Shown: positions 33,760 through 44,554 of the stretch, one piece after another
Layout of the letters: each line of letters begins with the position of its first letter
How positions within the stretch are numbered: position 1 is the first letter of the stretch
Source of the DNA: Aphidius gifuensis
Lineage: Eukaryota > Arthropoda > Insecta > Hymenoptera > Braconidae
Length of the DNA: 64,000 bases
NCBI RefSeq assembly: GCF_014905175.1
Contig: NC_057790.1
Span: 13,480,469-13,544,468 of the forward strand
Direction: 5' to 3'
Program-made: the position numbers and the translations under genes
Notes under the pieces: generated by a model
Seen by the model: the letters and a program-made list of their open reading frames with translations, nothing else
Databases searched by the model: none
Told to the model about the DNA's origin: nothing

Positions 33760-34022
33760 TCAGAGTATGTTTGTATTGTGCGCATTGTAAAAAAAAGTGA
33801 TACAAGTCACGCACGTTACCCGGGTACTACTAGCACCCCTCAATTATGCGGCGACCACATAGCGATACGGTTTTCATTTACAGGCGATATAGGGAGTAAG
33901 TCCTCCTGTATTTCTAGTCTTCTTGGGAGAAAACTTGGCACTCTTGTAGTGAGTCTAGGTAATTCCTACACGGGTAAGAACTATAGTTATAAGAACTGTC
34001 TCTTCATATATTATAGTTTTTC

Positions 34023-34349
34023 CAAGAAGACTAGAAATACAGGAGGACTTACTCCCTATCAAGCCTGTATAGTGAAAATAGCCCCGTTATGTTGCGTAGA
34101 ATATAATGCGATTTGTATCGCTTTTTTTTTACAATGCGCACAATACAAACATACTCTGACAAACATCATGTGTATAATGCTCTATTAGTGTTTGTTAGAG
34201 TATGTTTGTATTGTGCGCAGTGTAAAAAAAAAGCGATACAAGTCGCGCACGTTACCATGGTACTACTAGCGCCCCTCAATTATGCGGCGACCATATAGCG
34301 GAACGGTTTTTTGAGGCAAGTTCGTCCTCCTGTATTTCTAGTCTTCTTG
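34023..34349. mobile_element. CAAGAAGACTAG hAT-type MITE
   Basis: Both TIRs are intact (CAAGAAGACTAGAAATACAG and inverse), 327 bp. The flanks AGTTTTTC and GTTTTCTC do not form a clean duplication, so it may be a recombinant of two copies. Confidence 0.75.
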
Positions 34350-34549
34350 GTTTTCTCTCTTCATATTGGGAAACGCACAATTCACCACGACGTCTGGTGG
34401 TAAATTTCTGGAAACTATTTCATACACCCATTCATATGTGGTATACACAGTATATATGCTAAATTAATAAACAAATAATATTTTTACAAATTGTTAAAAA
34501 GGTCTGGTACAAAAATTTCCGCGAAATTGATTTAAAAAAATAAAAAACA

Positions 34550-34756
34550 AGACTTTACGTTTCTGGGTGCAACAGTAATTCCAGGAGAAATAAAGATCTG
34601 AGTTTCCATGCATTTCCGAGGTTAGACAAACAACAACCTTTCAAAGTAAAAAATTATTTCGGCGATATTAATCAAATAAATCGGTGTGATGCTGGAAAAC
34701 GTGCATTAAAAATCAAAACAGTAAATAAAAAAGCAATGTTATGCATTTCATTTTAA
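34550..34756 (+). pseudogene. THAP-type zinc-finger remnant
   Basis: The frame reads SGCNSNSRRNKDLSFHAFPR, then AGKRALKIKTVNKKAMLC before a stop. A Cys followed about ten residues later by L-S-F-H-x-F-P is the THAP pattern, and the later C..F resembles its C-x2-H-F end, but the first Cys and the last His are missing. It is probably the N-terminus of a transposon- or host-derived THAP gene, decayed. Confidence 0.4.
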
Positions 34757-35059
34757 TTACTATGATTATACGAAGAGTAAAGATACCTATCTATATGTAA
34801 ACAAAACTCTAAATACTTCAACATCACAAGTAACAAGTTTCTGTTTGTTTTAAATAATTAGCTCTCGATGCATCAGAACCAATGCACATTTTTTAGAAAA
34901 ATGCTGTCCCATCATGTAATTTACCAACTACTTATGAGGAGAACAAAAATTGTTGTTGTGAACCTGTCACTTTAACCTGTCATTACAGAAAACAGTAAAT
35001 AAGGAAACCAAGGATATGTTTACATTTTTCTCTTAGATCAGCTTTGCATGAACAATTAC

Positions 35060-35275
35060 TGATAATATTTCACCATTAATTTTTTTAAATCGACCTTCAA
35101 TATCATGACATGGTTCTTATGGATGAGATGTTTGTATACAAGTGGCAAACACATGATACTTATCACTTGAATCATTTTTTACACCAATACTCGTAATATG
35201 TTCCGCATATATAATACCATTTTCTTCAAGGAAATTTCGTGAGGAATTCGTTTTTCGTGCCCATGTCAGTATATA
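35060..35275 (-). pseudogene. Fragment of a SWIM-type insect/transposon protein (tentative)
   Basis: On the minus strand, LEENGIIYAEHITSIGVKND, then HVFATCIQTSHP, a stop, and GRFKKINGEILSVIVHAK. The pattern G-x-hydrophobic-x-H-hydrophobic, ATCIQTS, G-x-hydrophobic resembles the part just before the CxC..CxH of SWIM proteins that often follow THAP domains in insects. The SWIM cysteines themselves are not seen. Similarity judged by eye only. Confidence 0.25.
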
Positions 35276-35353
35276 CTCAATAATAAATAATATGAATTTA
35301 AAATTAATTGCCTAATTGAAGATGTACGGCGCATGCGCGTAGATTTTTTTTTC

Positions 35354-35571
35354 TATAGTGTATCAATTGAGATGACAGCTGTAAAAAGATGGCGGCGGAT
35401 GTTTATTTACAATAAAAATTTTCAACAAAAAAAACAACAAACAGCTTAAAATTTAATCTAACAATGTAATGTTTAGATTGTTTTATTAAATTGCTGTTTG
35501 ATGTTGAAAAATTTTTATTGTAAATAAACATCCACCGCCATCTTTTACAGCTGTCATCTCAATTGATACAT
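35354..35571. mobile_element. TGTATCAATTGAGATGACAG foldback
   Basis: A 218-bp near-perfect hairpin: TGTATCAATTGAGATGACAG..CAGCTGTCATCTCAATTG, with inner AAAATTTTTATTGTAAATAAACATC arms. AT-rich loop. Non-coding. Confidence 0.75.
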
Positions 35572-35573
35572 TA

Positions 35574-35824
35574 GGTGCTTTCTTTTGTGTATTTATTTTT
35601 TTTCCTATTTATTTTCGCGCAGGCGCAGTTGCATGTGCAGTCAGCAAAAAGTCACTTTGCAACAGCGTAGGACATGAAGGGCTGGATTAGCCATATTTTA
35701 ATTCTTATTTTTTAAGAATTATTTGTTCGACGCCACTGTTCTCTCCTCAAATTTGCACAATATGAGCATGTGCATGATCATGCGCATTAAAGTGAAAAAA
35801 AATAAATACACAAAAGAAAGCACC
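35574..35824. mobile_element. GGTGCTTTCTTTTGTGTATT TIR element, TTA duplication (PIF/Harbinger-like), copy 1
   Basis: 251 bp, TIR GGTGCTTTCTTTTGTGTATT and inverse, flanked by TTA at 35571-35573 and 35825-35827. A TTA duplication is the usual PIF/Harbinger target. The interior carries several GCATGCGCA/TGCGCATG words. A second copy is at 36503. Confidence 0.75.
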
Positions 35825-35990
35825 TTATACAAAAAAAATTTTGTCAAGCGCCATCAGCGGAAAAAAAAGCCTTAATGAGAACGATTTTGCCCCGTGAATA
35901 CGGGTGCAGCTCGACAGCATAAAAATGAGCTCTTTTGTCATAGAATACGATTTCATAAAAAAGCCCTAATGAGAACATCCTCTGAATATG
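35825..35990. mobile_element. CCCGTATTCA-type foldback remnants
   Basis: TTTGTCAAGCGCCATCAGCGG, GCCTTAATGAGAACGATTTT and CCCCGTGAATACGGGTGC form one right arm. A second arm, GCCCTAATGAGAACATCCTC, ends near 35986. Left arms are missing because of the element at 35574. Related to 18414-18933. Confidence 0.5.
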
Positions 35991-36190
35991 GGTGCCGAAA
36001 GCAACGCAGAAGACGAGAAAATATAGGAATAAAACAAACTAAAAAGTTACTGGAGGTTACTGTAGATTGTAAACAACAAAATTAGCCATATTGCAATATG
36101 CCACTTGCTTATGTTACTTATTACAGTTGTGAAAAGTATTTTTATAATTATTATCAATAATTAAACAATAATATTTTTTTGATTTGTACC

Positions 36191-36399
36191 TAGAGTGAAA
36201 CCGTCAGAAGAAGTTCACGAGGTATGTTATGCGCATGCGCGAATATTGACGCTCACAGAGACAAATTATATGTCTGTGTGTACAAGAATTATGAGTGGGG
36301 GAATGAAGCTGTTACACAGATATACAATTTGCCTTTGTGTGCTTCCATATTCGCGCATGTGCATATGGTTTCTCATGATCTTCTGCCGGTTTCACTCTA
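36191..36399. mobile_element. TAGAGTGAAACCG foldback
   Basis: TAGAGTGAAACCGTCAGAAG and CTTCTGCCGGTTTCACTCTA are inverted, with GCGCATGCGCGAATAT and inverse inside. About 209 bp. Long open frames here are by-products of the hairpin. Confidence 0.7.
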
Positions 36400-36502
36400 T
36401 AAAAATTTATGCAATAAAAATCATGTCTACAACAACAAAAAATCGAAAATTTTCTATGATCGCAATCTTGAGCTTCCGGGCTTGCGAGTGATTTTTGGAA
36501 TA

Positions 36503-36753
36503 GGTGCTTTCTTTTGGGTGTTTATTTTTTTTCCTGTTTATTTTTACGCATGCGCATTTAAATGCGCAGTCGGCAATAAGTCAGATTGCAACAGCGTAGG
36601 ACATAAGGAGCTGGATCAGCAATGTTTTAATTCTTATTTTTTAAGAATTATTTGTTCGACGCTACTGCTCTTTCCTCAATTTTGCATGACATACGCATGT
36701 GCATGATCATGCGCATTAAAATAAAAAAAAATAAATACACAAAAAAAAGCACC
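36503..36753. mobile_element. GGTGCTTTCTTTT element, copy 2
   Basis: 251 bp, same ends and same length as 35574-35824. Flanks ATA and TAA are not an exact match. A shorter related fragment with TCATGCGCATCGAAGTGAAA words follows at 36760-36850. Confidence 0.7.
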
Positions 36754-37319
36754 TAATGTCCCCTTTTTCTCTTTTCACGTTTGCATAATATGCGCATCGA
36801 AGTGATCATGCGCATCGAAGTGAAAAAAATAAAGCACCGCAAGGAAGCACCGACTAATAAAAAAATGACATCATAGACCATCACATGATATGTGGGGAAG
36901 GAGGGTTTTGACAGGCTTTAAGAAACATCATGAAATGCCAGAAAAAAAGATAGTTTGATTAGCTTGCGAAAAAAAAAAAATTACAGTAATTACGAGATTA
37001 CAATCACACAGATAATTTGACATCACTCAATATCACAAATTTATTTCTCCTTCTGTTTTCCATGAGAAACGCATTAAATTAATTTGGGAAAACTATTTGC
37101 CAAGTTGACTATGTTCTTTATATTGGCATATTCCAGACGAATTCATTGGCTAATTTATTAAAGTAGTCATAATTATAATAATAAAATTATTGTTTATGTT
37201 TCAATATTTTAATTATAATAAAATTGTTTATATACGTTGTTGAATTTATTCATTATTCATTATTGTGTAAAAAAAAAACAGTTTGAGAGTACAGCGGTGT
37301 GTAGTGGTGTGGTTTTAAT

Positions 37320-37541
37320 GGGTGCATTATTTTAATAAAAATTTTTTTTTGCTCTGCAATTTCCCTCTGTAATATCGACTAAAAGCTAGAAACAGAAACA
37401 ATGACATTAGTGATAAATATTACAAAGAGTCAATTTTTCATTTATGATAGTTTGATATGAACATCGAGTTATTCAGGTTATTTCTTCAGTAATTGGAGCC
37501 AGAAAAAAAAAAATTTATGAAAGGAATGTGGGGAATGCACC
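37320..37541. mobile_element. GGGTGCATT family element, internally deleted
   Basis: It starts GGGTGCATTATTTTAATAAA and ends GGGGAATGCACC, about 222 bp against 375 bp for the intact copy. Interior words GCTAGAAACAGAAACAATGA and GTTTGATATGAACATCGA match. Confidence 0.65.
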
Positions 37542-37614
37542 TAATAATTCGTTTACTTCATTTTATAGAAAAAGAGGGCACTTTCAACTATCATGCATTC
37601 AATGCAGTATCATA

Positions 37615-38356
37615 CAGTGTTGCGTAGGTAAGATACTTCGGTATCTTATATGTGAAAAATACCATGTAAGATACTGTATCTTACATCATTGGTTTCATAC
37701 ATCGAGGTATCATACACTGCGTTCCCAGCGCTTCCTATGATTTTTTAGTGGAACCTTCATGCCACAATTTTTTTTTTTATTCGATAAATACATGTCATTT
37801 ATTTATTAAATAAATAAAAATCCCAAGAACAAGCAGTAGCTAAGGAAAAGATGGAGCTAAGGAATTACAGTTGCTAGAGTGGGTATCAGAAATTACTGTA
37901 ATTCCTCAGCTACGCACCTTTTCCTTAGCTACTGCTTTTCCTTAGACATTTGTATGTTATAAAAATAAAATTACATGTATATTATTTATTTAATAAATAA
38001 AAACGTCCAAGGAAAAGCAGTAGCTAAGGAAAAGATGTAGCTAAGGAATTACAGTTGCCAAAGAAATTATATTTTAAGCAACATTGTTTCCTTAAAACAT
38101 AATTCTTTGGCAACATTAATTTCTTAGCTACATCTTTTCCTTAGTAACTGCTTCTTCTTGATATCTTATATATATATTTAACAAATAAAATACATGTACC
38201 AACATATATCGAGCAATGGCAGCTAATTGGCGAGTCGACAGTCGGTAAGAATGTTCAAAAATGGCGTCAGAGTTTTCTTAAAGTCTCTTACAGTACTTGA
38301 AAGTATCTTACTGTAAGTGTAAGAAACCTCAAAAATCGACCATTTACCCATCACTG
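37615..38356. mobile_element. hAT-type CAGTGTTGSGTA MITE, perfect 8-bp duplication, array cargo
   Basis: CAGTGTTGCGTAGGTAAGAT to CGACCATTTACCCATCACTG, flanked by GTATCATA at 37607-37614 and 38357-38364. The terminal CAGNG and 8-bp duplication identify hAT. The interior is a GCTAAGGAAAAGATG palindrome array (37790-38150). 742 bp, no transposase. Confidence 0.9.
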
Positions 38357-38411
38357 GTATCATACGTATCATTGTATGATACCCTGATAATCGTCGAAGT
38401 ACCCAGCACTG

Positions 38412-38758
38412 CCTGCAAGGACTTGCATAAAAACTTGCATGTGGACACCATGAAGACTAGAGACAAGAAGACTAGAAATACTGGAGGACATACTTTCTAT
38501 CTCGCCTGCATATGAAAACCGTATCGCTATGTATCGGTCAAGAAGACTAGGGATCAGGAGACAAAATTTAGATAGTGGGGGTAGCTTTCGATGGGACCAT
38601 ATACGTCGGGATCCAGCCAGCTAGAGCCACTTTACCTTACCAGACAGAAATTCGGCTAAACGATCGGTCTTTTTCGGGCTTTCCGGACTTGTAATAATAA
38701 AATATGTGGATTTTGTAGTAGTGTGTGTGTCAAAATAATACAACATAACCCAAGAACC
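38412..38758. other. Rearranged CAAGAAGACTAG remnants and unassigned sequence
   Basis: AAGACTAGA words at 38454, 38466 and 38540 are scattered TIR pieces without a duplication. 38590-38700 is GC-richer than its surroundings but has no frame or known motif. Confidence 0.4.
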
Positions 38759-39902
38759 AGTGTTGGGTAGGTATGAAACCCATTGTAATTTACAATGTAA
38801 TTTACATGTAATTTACACCTTGTTTTGTACATGGTAAATTACACGACCTGCGCGCCTCGCCGTGGAGAGACTGGAACTATGTATTTGTAGCCATTTTGCA
38901 AACATATGTTTTATGTTTTCATTACTCTCGATGTTATTATTTGTTGTTATTCTTATTATTATTATATTCTCTAATTAGCATAAATTTGTTGTTTTGTTTT
39001 TTTAAAAAAATTGTAAACAATGTCAGGTGTTAAAATTGTAAACAATTTTAATATAAAAATTATAAATTATTAATTTTATTCGATCCCATTATTATTTTAT
39101 TTCATTCAATGTTACTTGTGACTTTCAAAAACCAAAAGACTGTACTTAAGACGTATTCTATAGTTGTTTAAATAAGAATAATACTAAACGTCGTTAAATA
39201 CAAATATATAAATATTTTTAATAGCTGAATAAAAATTTGGCTTAACTATAGTTTTTTGTGTTTAACAGATAATTAATATTTTAATAATTAACTAAAGATA
39301 ATATATAGATATTATAACTTTTTCTACAGAACACCAAATAATTATATAACATGTAATTAATCAATATCTGATTTAAAAAATTATTATTTTTTTCTTGTGT
39401 AATATTAATATAAAATTCTTGGTTTATGCAAAGTCGTATAAAATTTTTTAATTATAAGACTAGCCGAAAATGTATAAGTCATTTTTAAGTTAATTAAAAA
39501 AACGACAAATTTATTCACATTCAGTTAAATAATGGTAATTAATAAAAAAATCAATATGCAAAAATTCTGCTTCATTTGTAAGTTTTTTAACTAACTTTTC
39601 TTTTTTTGGCACACATATTACTAAATTTTTTTGTTTATGCTATTGATTAGAATATTATAATGAACTATATTTTATAAACTCATCTAATAATTATTATCGT
39701 TCGTTCATTTTTCTATTATTGTATTTATTCTCACAAAAAAGCTAGATGACATTGACATTTTTTTTTTGTTTACAACAGCAGGTTATTTGGCGTCAGGTAG
39801 GGCTAGGTATGGGTAATTTACATTATTTACATTCATTACAATTTTTACGTAAATTACATGTAATGTAAATAACTCGAAAAATTGCCCATTTACCCAACAC
39901 TG
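38759..39902. mobile_element. hAT-type CAGTGTTGGGTA element with AT-rich interior
   Basis: CAGTGTTGGGTAGGTATGAA to GCCCATTTACCCAACACTG, flanked by CCAAGAAC (38751-38758) and CCAACAAC (39903-39910), one mismatch. Subterminal GTAATTTACATGTAATTTAC words occur at both ends in inverted form. The 1144-bp interior is AT-rich without coding frames, unlike other members that carry arrays. Confidence 0.85.
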
Positions 39903-39910
39903 CCAACAAC

Positions 39911-40617
39911 TGACAGTCTCAATCAACAATATTTCTCTTGTAGTTTAGTTGATTATTTATTAATTAAATATTACAAAAAAACACTCACAAAGAAAAATAA
40001 TTTTTATATGAAGTAATAGAGTGACTTTTGGAATACCGTCAATCATATGTAAGTATGCATTTAAAATATATGTTTTGTATTTGTGTACCAATGTTACTCC
40101 AATAATACATTTCAATATTATTGGAGTATTATTTAATAATATATATTCATAACAAATTTTATAAATAAATTTCTTCTTCTAGATATTCACATCAAGCATG
40201 TAATTAATTACATGTAACTAATTATGGCCAAAGCTAAAGTAGTATCTTGCCACAACCTGTACCAACTACTTGCCACAGATAGAGATGTTGTTCAATTACC
40301 TAATAAAGCATGTAAAAATATGTAAAAGCTTTTTTATTTGCATTGTTTTATTTTTTAGTTTTTATATAATTAATCATTTGTTTATGTGTTTTTATTATTT
40401 TAATCTTCTATTAAGATCATCTTTAATATGTATTTTAATTTATGATTTGAATAAAGTCGCGCCACTTTAGCCAATATGGCAAACTGTGCGGTCAGTACAT
40501 GGGCATGATGTGCATTGTAAACAGCGATGCAAGCAAGGCCGCACACGTTACTAGTGCCTCAATACAGGGTGACCATAGCGATACGGTTTTTGGTAAGTTC
40601 GTCGTTCCAACGTAACC
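39911..40617. other. AT-rich spacer with fragment of a CAAGAAG-type element
   Basis: No gene is supported. 40457-40617 has CACACGTTACTAGTGCCTCA and GCGATACGGTTTTTGG, recognisable as interior pieces of the CAAGAAGACTAG MITE, but no ends. Confidence 0.45.
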
Positions 40618-40700
40618 CGTATTCACGGAGCAAAATCGTTCTCATTAGGGCTTTTTTTTCCGCTGATGGCGCTTGACAAAATTTTTTTTATATAGATATA
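40618..40700. mobile_element. Left half of a CCCGTATTCA foldback
   Basis: CCCGTATTCACGGAGCAAAA, then GTTCTCATTAGGGCTTTTTT and CGCTGATGGCGCTTG. It breaks off where the AGCTGTG element begins at 40701, so that element interrupted it. Confidence 0.65.
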
Positions 40701-40729
40701 AGCTGTGTTCGATGGTCGTCTCGGCTCAG

Positions 40730-40892
40730 CAGTCCGATTCACAGGGGCAAATTTTTTACAATTTAAGGCTTTTTTTTGCCGCTGATGGCGCTTGTAAATT
40801 TTTTTTTTTATAGATTTTACATACAAAAGCTTTACAAGCGCCGCCAGTGGAGAAAAAAAGCTCTAAATTGTAATGCTCTGTGAATTGGACTG
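40730..40892. mobile_element. CNG-target foldback, CAG duplication
   Basis: 163 bp, flanked by CAG at 40727-40729 and 40893-40895. The empty site CGGCTCAGTTCCG is intact in the copies at 23436, 32437 and 45739. Confidence 0.9.
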
Positions 40893-41093
40893 CAGTTCCG
40901 TCTCACTTACGGCTCACTTATGGCGCTAGCGACGTACGGTTGCTTGAAGAACTACAAAGGCACAAAATCTCAATACAGGTGCTTATCTATATCATCACTG
41001 TATCAATGCTTCAATAAATATTGTTTATTTACTTTATGCAAACAGTGTCATCATAATAATCTATTACAATGAGTTGATAAATATATAATCAAA

Positions 41094-41310
41094 ATGAATA
41101 TAGAAAATATAATTCAGGTTAGAGCAAATAGTGAATGAAAGAAATAAAAATGAAAATACAAATTTTAGAGATGGAATTATTATCTGTGCTATTGAACAAT
41201 AATTTTTCATCTTTTATACATAGGAAATAGATGAAAACAATCAAATTAATATTATGAACTCATTTTGTTATTACAAAATTAAAGTTTTAATAAATAACAA
41301 TAAATTTTGA
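41094..41310 (+). CDS. Putative two-exon mini-frame, second copy
   Basis: MNIENIIQ ends at a CAG|GTTAGA donor (41117/41118). The acceptor TAG at 41221-41223 leads into EIDENNQINIMNSFCYYKIK and TGA at 41308-41310. Same length (36 residues) as the copy at 32667, with two substitutions. Function unknown. Confidence 0.3.
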
Positions 41311-41458
41311 AACGACAACGAACAACAACAACAATCGTCATTTCGTCAATCAACATTCAACAATATTTATTGGGGCATTGATACAGTGATGATATAGATA
41401 GGCACCTGTATTGAGATTTTGTGCCTTTGTAGTTCATCAATCAACCGTACGTCGCTAG

Positions 41459-41687
41459 TACGGAAGCCCTGGAGTGCCATCGTGTGTGCTGTGTTACCGA
41501 CTGTCATGTGCTAGTAACACAGCAGCATTTTTATTGATTTTCGTGTGCTGTGTAAATGACACAGCATACACGTCCAGTTTTTTTGTTTTTTTAGATTTTG
41601 GGCAATTTGGGGCATATAAACGCAGCCAAACATGGGGCTCTATTTATGTAGAGAAGATGTATGTAAACAAGTACTTTTCATTAGCTG
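41459..41687. other. Unassigned stretch with GTGCTGTGT words
   Basis: CATCGTGTGTGCTGTGTTAC, GTAACACAGCAGCA and GTGCTGTGTAAATGACACAGC form small inverted words. No gene seen. Confidence 0.4.
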
Positions 41688-41823
41688 CAGTCCAATTCAC
41701 AGGGCAAATTTTATACAATTTAGGGCTTTTTTTGGCCGCTGATGGCGCTTGTCAAATTTTTTTTATATAGATTTCACATACAAAAGCTCTACAAGCGCCG
41801 CCAGTAGAGGAGAAAAGCCCTAA
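41688..41823. mobile_element. CNG-target foldback, right end truncated
   Basis: Starts CAGTCCAATTCACAGGGC after CTG (41685-41687) and stops after AAAGCCCTAAA. About 25 bp of the right arm are gone, replaced by a TCTAGTCTTCTTG remnant. Confidence 0.75.
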
Positions 41824-42089
41824 AGCTAGCTTTCTAGTCTTCTTGACCAGGGGTATAGCACTACGTGTATTTTTTTCTGGGCTTATATTTTTCCCTAACT
41901 GAAGATTTTTCTCATGCGCAGAGACCGATTTTTGAGTTTGGGTGAGAGGAGAGAAGAATGTGGATAATATGACAATAATATCTTCAATATAGGCCCGAAC
42001 TATGCTACCGACTGATTTACTTTATAATTTGAAATGTGACTAATATTTTTTATTTTTATTTATTTATTAAATATCGTATGATTGATAAA

Positions 42090-44110
42090 AAGCTATAGGA
42101 AAAATGTCTGTAAAAAAATGTAACCACATGTAAATTTATAAAAATTTAATTTTGCCGAAGAAATAAACATGTGGGCAACATCCTTTCCTTAGCTAATATT
42201 TTTCCAATAGCTTTTTATTAATTTATAGAAATAAAAAGCTAAAGGATAAATGGCAGCTAAGAAAAAGAAGTAGTTTACCTGTTAATTTCTTTGGCAAAAT
42301 TAATTCTATATAAATCAACAGCAGTCCAATTCACGGGGCAAATTTTTTACAATTTAGGGCTTTTTTTTGCCGCTGATGGCGCTTGTAAAAATTTTTTTTA
42401 TATAGATTTTACATACAAAAGCTTCACAAGCGCTGTGAGTGGTGAAAAAAAGCCCTAAATTGTAATGCCCTGTGAATTGGACTGCTGGTAAACAACTTCC
42501 TTTCCTTAGCTAATATTTTTCACATAGCTTTTTATTATTTTAAATAAATAAAAAGCTATAGGAAGAATGGTAGCTAAGGAAAGGAAGTTGTTTACTTGTT
42601 AATTTATCTAAAAAAGATTTTGCCAAAGAAATTAACAGGTGAACAACTTGCTTTCCTTAGCTAGAAAATTATGTTTTAAGAAAATAATGTTGCTTAAAAT
42701 ATGATTTTTTAGCAACCTCAATTCCTTAAGTGAATATTTTCCGTGGAATTTTTATTTATTTTATAAATAAAATACATGTAAATTTATTTTATAAAAATAC
42801 AAAAGTCCAAGGAAAAGCAGTAGCTGAGGAAAAGATGTAGCTAAGGAAAAGCAGTAGCTAAGGAATTAATGCTGCCAAAAAATATATATTTCAAGCAAAT
42901 ATATTTTTTTAAAACATAATTCTTTGGCAGCATTAATTCCTTAGCTACATCTTTTCCTTAGCTACTGCTTTTCCTTGGACAATTTTATTTTTTTTTTAAT
43001 TAAAAATACATGTATTTTATCTATTTAATGAATAGAAATGTCCAAGGAAAAGCAGTAGCTAAGAAATTAATGCTGCCAAAGAATATATATTTCAAGCAAA
43101 TATATTTTTTTAAAACATAATTCTTTGGCAGCATTAATTCCTTAGCTACATCTTTTCCTTAGCTATTGCTTTTCCTTGGACAATTTCGTTTTTTTTTTAA
43201 AATAAAAATGACTTGTATTTTATCTATTCAATAAATAAAAATGTCCAGGAGTAGTAGTAGTGAGAAAGATGTTATAGGAATTGATGCTGCCAAAGAATAT
43301 ATATTTCAAGCAAATATATTTTTTTAAAACACAATTCTTTGGCATCATTATTTCCTTAGCTACATCTTTTCCTTAGCTACTGCTTTTCCTCGGACAATTT
43401 TATTTTTTTTTTAAATAAAAATACATGTTTTTTATCTATTTAATAAATAAAAATGTCCTAGGAAAAGCAGTAGCTAAGGAAAAGATGTAGCTAAGGAATC
43501 AATGCTGCCAAAGAATATATATTTCAAGCAAATATATTTCTTTAAAACATAATTCTTTGGCAGCATTAATTCTTTAGCTACATCTTTTCCTAAGCTACTG
43601 CTTTTCCTTGGACATTTTTATTTTTTTTAATAAAAATACATGTATTTTATCTATTTATTAAATAAAAATGTCTAAGGAAAAGCAGTAGCTAAGGAATTAA
43701 TGCTGCCAAATAATATATATTTCAAGCAAATATATTTCTTTAAAACATAATTCTTTGGCAGCATTAATTCCTTAGCTACATCTTTTCCTTAGCTACTGCT
43801 TTTCCTTGGACAATTTTTTATTTTTTAAATAAAAAGACTTGTATTTTTTCTATTTAATAAATAAAAATGTCCAAGGAAAAGCAGTAGCTAAGGAATAAAT
43901 GCTGCCAAAGAATATATATTTCAAGCAAATATATTTTTTTAAAACATAATTCTTTGGCAGCATTAATTCCTTAGCTCCATCCTTTCCTTAGCTACTGCTT
44001 TTCCTTGGACATATTCATTTTTTTATATAAATTTATTTTATAAATAAAATACATATAAATTTATTTTATAAAAATACGAATGTCCAAGGAAAAGATGTAG
44101 CTAAGGAAAA
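42090..44110. repeat. Tandem hairpin array, about 200-235-bp period
   Basis: From 42660 the unit TGTCCAAGGAAAAGCAGTAG starts at about 42806, 43041, 43243, 43454, 43670 and 43869. Each unit is a hairpin around GAATATATATTTCAAGCAAA, returning through TTCTTTGGCAGCATTAATTC and CTACTGCTTTTCCTTGGACA. The left part (42090-42660) uses the GGTAGCTAAGGAAAGGAAGT unit. Several units are nearly identical, which points to recent homogenisation. Confidence 0.9.
42322..42484. mobile_element. CNG-target foldback inside the array
   Basis: 163 bp. Left flank CAG (42319-42321), right flank CTG (42485-42487), which fit a CNG target with one later change. Host sequence is an array unit. Confidence 0.8.
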
Positions 44111-44554
44111 GATGTTTTTTACATGTTTATTTTTTTTAGGTGAATCAATTTTTTATAACATAATATGTGGCTACATTCTTTTCTTAGACCTTTTTTCTAT
44201 AGCTTATTATTTATTCAAATTAATCAATTACCTAAATATAGTTATTACAATCATCAAAAAGAAATTCAATTTAGCGGGTAAGAAAGAATCGCGACAGATA
44301 ACGTAGAAATAAACCGATTTACCATCTCAATACAATATGGCGGGCTATACTTATACTCACTAGACTCAGTCTAGGGTCCCTTGTGGCAAATAAGCCCACA
44401 TAAAAATACATGTAGTGCTATACCCCTGGGCAACACTGCATGCAGCGTTGCCAACCATACCATAATTATGGTATGTTTACCATATTTTGATCTTCCATAC
44501 CATATACCATAACGACTTTACCATATACCATAATTTAGTTGTAACGCTGATAGT

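Larger units (their letters stand above)
32110..33925. mobile_element. CAAGAAGACTAG hAT-type MITE enlarged by nested insertions
   Basis: The left end CAAGAAGACTAG at 32110 and the right end CTAGTCTTCTTG ending at 33925 are flanked by a perfect 8-bp duplication GGAGAAAA (32102-32109 and 33926-33933). The original element is about 320 bp. Four others sit inside it (32268-32420, 32437-33095, 33107-33267, 33298-33759). Confidence 0.85.
36850..38411. mobile_element. CAGTGATGGG hAT element, reversed and left-truncated, with two insertions
   Basis: Read backwards, the terminus ends TACCCAGCACTG at 38411, followed by the GTATCATAC inverted words and the interior shared with 45547-49301 (AACATCATGAAATGCCAGAA, ACAGTAATTACGAGATTACA). 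The far end is missing near 36850. Nested: 37320-37541 and 37615-38356. Confidence 0.7.
40701..41458. mobile_element. AGCTGTGTTCGATGG element, right end lost, with nested foldback
   Basis: The left arm is interrupted after GGCTCAG by the CNG foldback at 40730-40892. The interior mini-frame is at 41094-41310. The right arm stops at CGTACGTCGCTAGT, about 95 bp short of the terminus. Confidence 0.8.
41847..44429. mobile_element. 2.58-kb CCAGGGGTATAGCACTAC TIR element carrying a palindrome array
   Basis: TIRs of about 40 bp: CCAGGGGTATAGCACTACGT with GTATTTTT..GGGCTTAT, and the inverse at 44390-44429. Interior 42090-44110 is almost entirely inverted arrays, with one foldback inserted at 42322. 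Flanks give no obvious duplication. No transposase frame. Confidence 0.7.

Noticed and set aside
36224..36706. 160-codon plus-strand open frame
   Set aside because: It runs through the TAGAGTGAAACCG foldback and the GGTGCTTTC element, has no domain, and its composition follows the element sequence.
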